From assembly GCA_000697055.1 (NCBI GenBank), contig JNDT01001818.1, positions 310,001-374,000 on the forward strand: DNA of 64,000 bases, in the 5' to 3' direction. Position numbers and translations under genes: made by a program. The notes under the pieces are model-generated. The model was not told the origin of the DNA and searched no databases. It was given only the letters and a program-made list of their open reading frames with translations. This stretch comes from Saksenaea vasiformis B4078 (lineage: Eukaryota > Mucoromycota > Mucoromycetes > Mucorales > Saksenaeaceae). Shown piece by piece: positions 60,313-64,000 of this stretch. Within the stretch, counting starts at the first letter, position 1, and the number at the start of each line of letters is the position of its first letter.

Positions 60313-61608
60313 TCAAGATTTCACGATGGCTTCACGTTCTCGATCAGAAATGTCCAAGGGAGTTTCCTCTTTCTTGTTCTTGAATAGACCATTTGAATCA
60401 ATGTTCTTGTTACCGCTGTCCTTTGTCGATGGCTTCTTAGTCGCAATAATTGTTGTTGCATAGCGAGCAGTGTTGAGCGAATGACTGACATCCATTATAC
60501 TTGGAGATAGCGTAGCAATCACGTACGCCCTAGCGACGCGATCTGGTTCCGGAGCAAATATATCTATGGTTCGATTTAGCTGGCAATGCTATGTATATCG
60601 GTTGTCAATCAGACCTTTTAGCAAGAGAGTCAATTTGGAGGACCGATATGGTATATGTACATGCTTTTTCGAATATAATGCCTTTTCATACGTCTTTCGC
60701 AGGCAATCTTTGAGGATCATCAAGGACATATTGGTAACTTGACTTTCTTTCATAAGCTGACTGTCATGCGCAGTCGAATCGGCATTTCGTTCTGATCCAG
60801 CTAGATCAATAAGCATTATAGCCCCTGCGTTTATCGAGGTTGCTTGCTTTCGGCAAATTCGAACTTTATATACTGCGTGCGAGCGGCTGGAGTGATCATT
60901 CTTTAGCGTCTTTGCGGTGCGACGGTTAATTTCGGTGTTCTCTTTGAAAGAAGTGTAATCTTCCATGGACGCGATCTTGATCTCCTTGCAACCAGTTGCG
61001 TTCACCTGACCAGTGGATGATTCCCGAATCTGGACTGTGGAGGTGTCGTCTAGAAGATCTTTCAGCTCGTTCCCGAAAATCTCAAACGAAGAGCAATATA
61101 TTTCAAAAGCTTCATCATTTTGAGTGGGAAGTGTCAGAATATTGGAGAAGATCATGTCCAAGATTCCAGTGATAGTGAAAGTCTTTCCAGAGCCAGTTTG
61201 CCCGTAAGCCAACATTATAAATAATTCGTTGTTTCTGATAGTCGCGTTCAGCTGCTCCGAAATTGCGCCGTATACAGATTGGTTATCTTCTTCCGGGCCA
61301 AAAGCATAATCGACCTCCATTGCGTGAGATTTAATACCCGGATTGCTGAGTACTTTAAAGTACGGTTCGTGAATATATGTGTAGTGACCATGTTGAGATA
61401 TCACACTACAATGGCCTTTTTCGATCTCAAAAGGTTGCAAGGGACGAGTCCGCAAAAGCACCTTGATGGTATCACTGGTGCTAGGATCGCGTTTGGCCGT
61501 TGAGCGCTTTATCTTTTCGTCATGCTTTTCTATCGCCTTCTTGAAGTGCTCAACACATTTGAGATATCTTTGTTCCGTTAAAGGTAAACGATAAGCCATT
61601 GTAAGCAA
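60313..61608 (-). pseudogene. Kinesin motor domain (kinesin-13/KIF24-like) with an in-frame stop
   Basis: The frame 61608-60589 encodes a kinesin motor from KVLLRTRPLQPFE through the P-loop AYGQTGSGKTFTITG, switch I NDHSSRSHAVYKV and switch II LIDLAGSER to SSKLTLLLKGLIDN. It stops at TAG (60589-60591). The same frame then continues without interruption to 60313 with AYVIATLSPSIMDVSHSLNT and ARYA, the standard end of the motor (ISPxxxxxxxTLNTLRYA). So the stop cuts the motor about 45 residues before its end. The stretch between SSKL and YVIATLSP is about 20 residues longer than usual. It could hide a short non-canonical intron, but I see no GT-AG pair that removes the stop. The N-terminal neck (EQRYLKCVEHFKKAIEKHDEKI) resembles kinesin-13 types. 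Possible start ATG at 61608 or 61599. Confidence 0.75.
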
Positions 61609-62843
61609 ATAAATGTAAATATATTCGCGATAATAGATAAGAACTTAGGTATATGTCGGACGCAATTTGTAGTTCAGAATGTACTTGCTACTATATATAC
61701 GCGTGTGGATGTGTGGATGGATAAAGTTAGAGTGGCACAGCTGGCTATCTATCCTAGAGTCTACATTTCCGGCATTAAGGTTGACTCGAGGGCAAAGTTT
61801 CGAAAAGCGCTCCTCTGACAATTTTGACTCTGTTTCTCCACTTGCCCTTAGTTTTCGTTGTTTGTTAATCCGTCGGAGACGAATAGTGCTTTCCTACGGT
61901 CAGTTAATCAGCTTGCAGGAGATCAAAAGGTGTGGCAAATAGCGTGCTAATGTTTTCGCTGCACGTGTCAAGCGTCTACGAAAAAAGAGTTCATTTGTTA
62001 CATTGTTACTCTGTCCTTAGTTACACAGGTTCACATTCGTAGTCAATCAACACCATTGTAAACATTCTTTTATGATATTCAACAAGAATTATTACAGCGT
62101 ATCAATATTACCCAAAGAGATGTTACGTAAGTTAAGTCCAAAGCAGATCCATAACATCGAGTACTTGAGCAACAATGCACGTCTACAAAGAGCAATATCG
62201 CTTTCTCGCTTTCTGAATACTCTCCTAGACTATAAGCAAATTTTGTATAGTACCAAAAGCATAAAAAATAATTCAACAAACAGTAGAGTATCGAAATCTG
62301 CGATCAGATCGTACGATAACCAAACATAAAAGCTATGGCATCAGGTTCGAGAAAAGAGGTGCATCCTGATACTTCCTTCTTGGTCATAAACTGACTAATT
62401 TGGAACTAATCTTGACGAGTTTAAACTGTTTCTAAGAATACATAATAGAAGATGTACAGGAAACGACATCCTAAAGCAAAACTTCATTCTGAGAAGAAGC
62501 ATATGGTGCGTACATTTAATAGCCGACGATTTTTTGACCCAACTTTGAGGCCATACGACGAGGTGAAAATTATATTTTATGCGAATCTAGCCGATAATAT
62601 ATGTTCTTTTGGATATTCTTTACAAAATTTATGGGCCATGATCGCCACTTGCTTAAGGAAAAAGAAAATTATATTTCCTCAAAGATCGTCATCTTTAGGT
62701 GGGGAAAATGAAGGTGAAATCGTCGGCACTTAATTTAGCCGCCAACGTTACACAAACACGAAATAGATTACAGCGCGTTTTTCCTAGGTACCTGCATTTT
62801 TCTCGTTGTCACTATTGTCGCTGTTATCGTTATTGTTGTTAAT
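61609..62843. other. Spacer between the kinesin and the DDE transposase relic
   Basis: Frames at 62072-62329 and 62452-62733 (plus) are open but carry no motif I can name. They are Lys/Asn-rich as expected of AT-rich DNA. Confidence 0.35.
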
Positions 62844-64000
62844 ATGTCCCGTCCAAGCGCTAGAAAGAGAGCTGCTTTGAATCGCATGCGATCGGAAACT
62901 GGTGTCTTCATTGCAAGAGCGAATCACCAGCAGTCCGGTGATGGAGCAGTAATCGCTGTCTCTGACAAAATGCTCGACGACGAATTAGCTAGTGCCTTCG
63001 ATATGTTGCAGCCTTTCACTCAGAAAAGTGATTCGCACCTTCATGGGAGATATACTGGCGATTCAACGACAACAAAATGGCGAAAGCAAAAGAAAAAGAA
63101 AGAAGAAAGAGCGAAAGCCTTGCTTGAGCAAGCCCCTATTACCTCGTTCTTCTTGCCTATTCCTCGGAGCACCGTTGAAAATACTCGGATTGCACCACAC
63201 GCATCCAGCGAAATGACCGAAATTGGCTGTGGTGCAATCGAAGACAACGCTGAGGAAGAGGAAGAGGAAGAGGAAGAGCAAGGTCCGTCATTTGGATTAC
63301 CGCGACAAAGAATTTTTGAAAGGTTTAGTGGAAGACATACACGAAGTAGTAGCAGACTTTGGTAATCCATCCAACCCTATTGACAAATCCCATGCAATGC
63401 GCTACTATGCTGTCAAACTGTACTTTCAAAATATGCTACTGCACAACTGGAACAAAGGCAAAGCATCAAAAGAGGCAGCCAACTTCTTTTACAAAGGAAA
63501 TGTAGCCACAGAAAATTCATATCGAAGTCGAGCAGTTAGAAGATGGGTCGAAGAATATGTACTGACCGGCGTCATATCTGAATCAATGCAAGGGGAACAC
63601 TCCAAAAGAGTGTCAGCACTTTCCCTTGAAGACGTGAGAGAGAAATGTATTGATTGGTTGAAGGAGAGAAAACCAATGGATAGAGATTTGAGAGAACTAA
63701 AGGCTTACATCGAAAACGAACTCATGCAATCTATCATTGGGACTAAAGGAAATATTTCTCTGGGTACAATTCGTTCGCACATGCCAGAATGGGGATTTAA
63801 GCCTCGTAAAAATACCAAAGGCATATATTTCGATGGACATGAGAGAACGGATGTCGTGTAGTATCGACAAGAATGGGCAAAGAGAATGATGCAGCGTTCG
63901 AAGTATATGGAGGACTATACAGGTGAAAATTTAGACGAAGTTATTGAGCCTTCATTGGAAGGCAATCACAAAAAACTGGTTGTTGTCACCCACAATGAGT
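62844..64000 (+). pseudogene. DDE-type transposase relic, cut by the window end
   Basis: The frame from 62844 has a typical N-terminal end of a fungal DDE transposase family (YTGDSTTTKWRKQKKKKEE, then QAPITSFF). After a GAA/GAG repeat (63243-63280), coding continues one base out of frame from about 63270. That part reads LKGLVEDIHEVV, YYAVKLYFQNML, SRAVRRWVEEYVLTG, then WGFKPRKNTKGIYFDGHER. The frame shows TDVV-stop-YRQEW, with TAG at 63859-63861 where family members usually have an acidic residue (DVVEYR). It runs to the window end with LVVVTHNE; the family motif is THDE, so the first catalytic Asp looks like Asn here. Frameshift, nonsense codon and active-site change mark it as dead. Confidence 0.68.

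Noticed and set aside
1..64000. CRISPR arrays, bacterial operons or prophage genes
   Set aside because: No regularly spaced direct repeats with unique spacers, and all real genes have eukaryotic introns or eukaryotic families.

Overview
The window reads as nuclear DNA of an early-diverging fungus, most likely Mucoromycota and possibly Mucorales. The reasons are dense 45-70 bp GT-AG introns, AT-rich spacers, fungal-type housekeeping genes (Pam16, Esf2, Nab3-like, Vps2), a large Sel1-repeat protein, and several DNA-transposon relics. There are no bacterial operon features. Exon joins were built by hand from splice signals, reading phase and family alignment. Where I give a join, the phases close from first to last exon unless I say otherwise.

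Layout. 1-13 kb: PAM16, a PKA catalytic subunit, a 4.8 kb spacer with a decayed Tc1/mariner-like transposase, an MFS hexose transporter, then SNAPC1 and RPB8 side by side (two transcription-machinery genes about 120 bp apart). 14-20 kb, minus strand: one ten-exon gene encoding about 1805 aa, with two MACPF-like units followed by a long Sel1 array whose last units are almost identical. 21-23 kb: a decayed Sel1 fragment and a 261 bp MITE-like element. 23-28 kb: VPS2 (ESCRT-III), a small kinase with degenerate ATP-binding motifs, and RPS12. 28.9-32 kb: a nearly intact Fanzor-like gene (eukaryotic relative of TnpB) with a stem-loop just after its stop codon. 33-35 kb: a Tc1/mariner-like relic and a 79 bp inverted repeat. 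35-47 kb: GTPBP1-like GTPase, mitochondrial rhomboid protease, ESF2, a Nab3-like RNA-binding protein and an APH-like kinase. 47-51.4 kb: a 20-exon DEAH helicase (ECM16/DHX37). 51.8-54.4 kb: a MULE transposase relic carrying an OTU-like domain. 55.1-58.1 kb: a second, pseudogenised Fanzor-like copy. 60.3-61.6 kb: a kinesin motor interrupted by an in-frame stop. 62.8-64 kb: a DDE-type transposase relic cut by the window end.

The most interesting system is the pair of Fanzor-like genes. Copy 1 (about 31.85-29.1 kb) has two N-terminal zinc-knuckle-like motifs, a DPG motif, a GDG motif, a DEY motif about 40 residues later, a CxxC/CxxC ribbon and a final NRD motif. A strong imperfect hairpin sits about 80 bp past the stop, where the guide RNA of TnpB/Fanzor systems would be expected. 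Second is the duplicated MACPF-like plus Sel1 gene. Other points: a SNAPc subunit in a fungus, a kinase with GFG in place of DFG, and a GTPBP1-type GTPase with Asp in place of the G3 His.

Genes of shared function are mostly scattered. ESF2 and ECM16 both act in U3/SSU-processome ribosome biogenesis and lie 6 kb apart on the same strand; SNAPC1 and RPB8 form the other functional pair.
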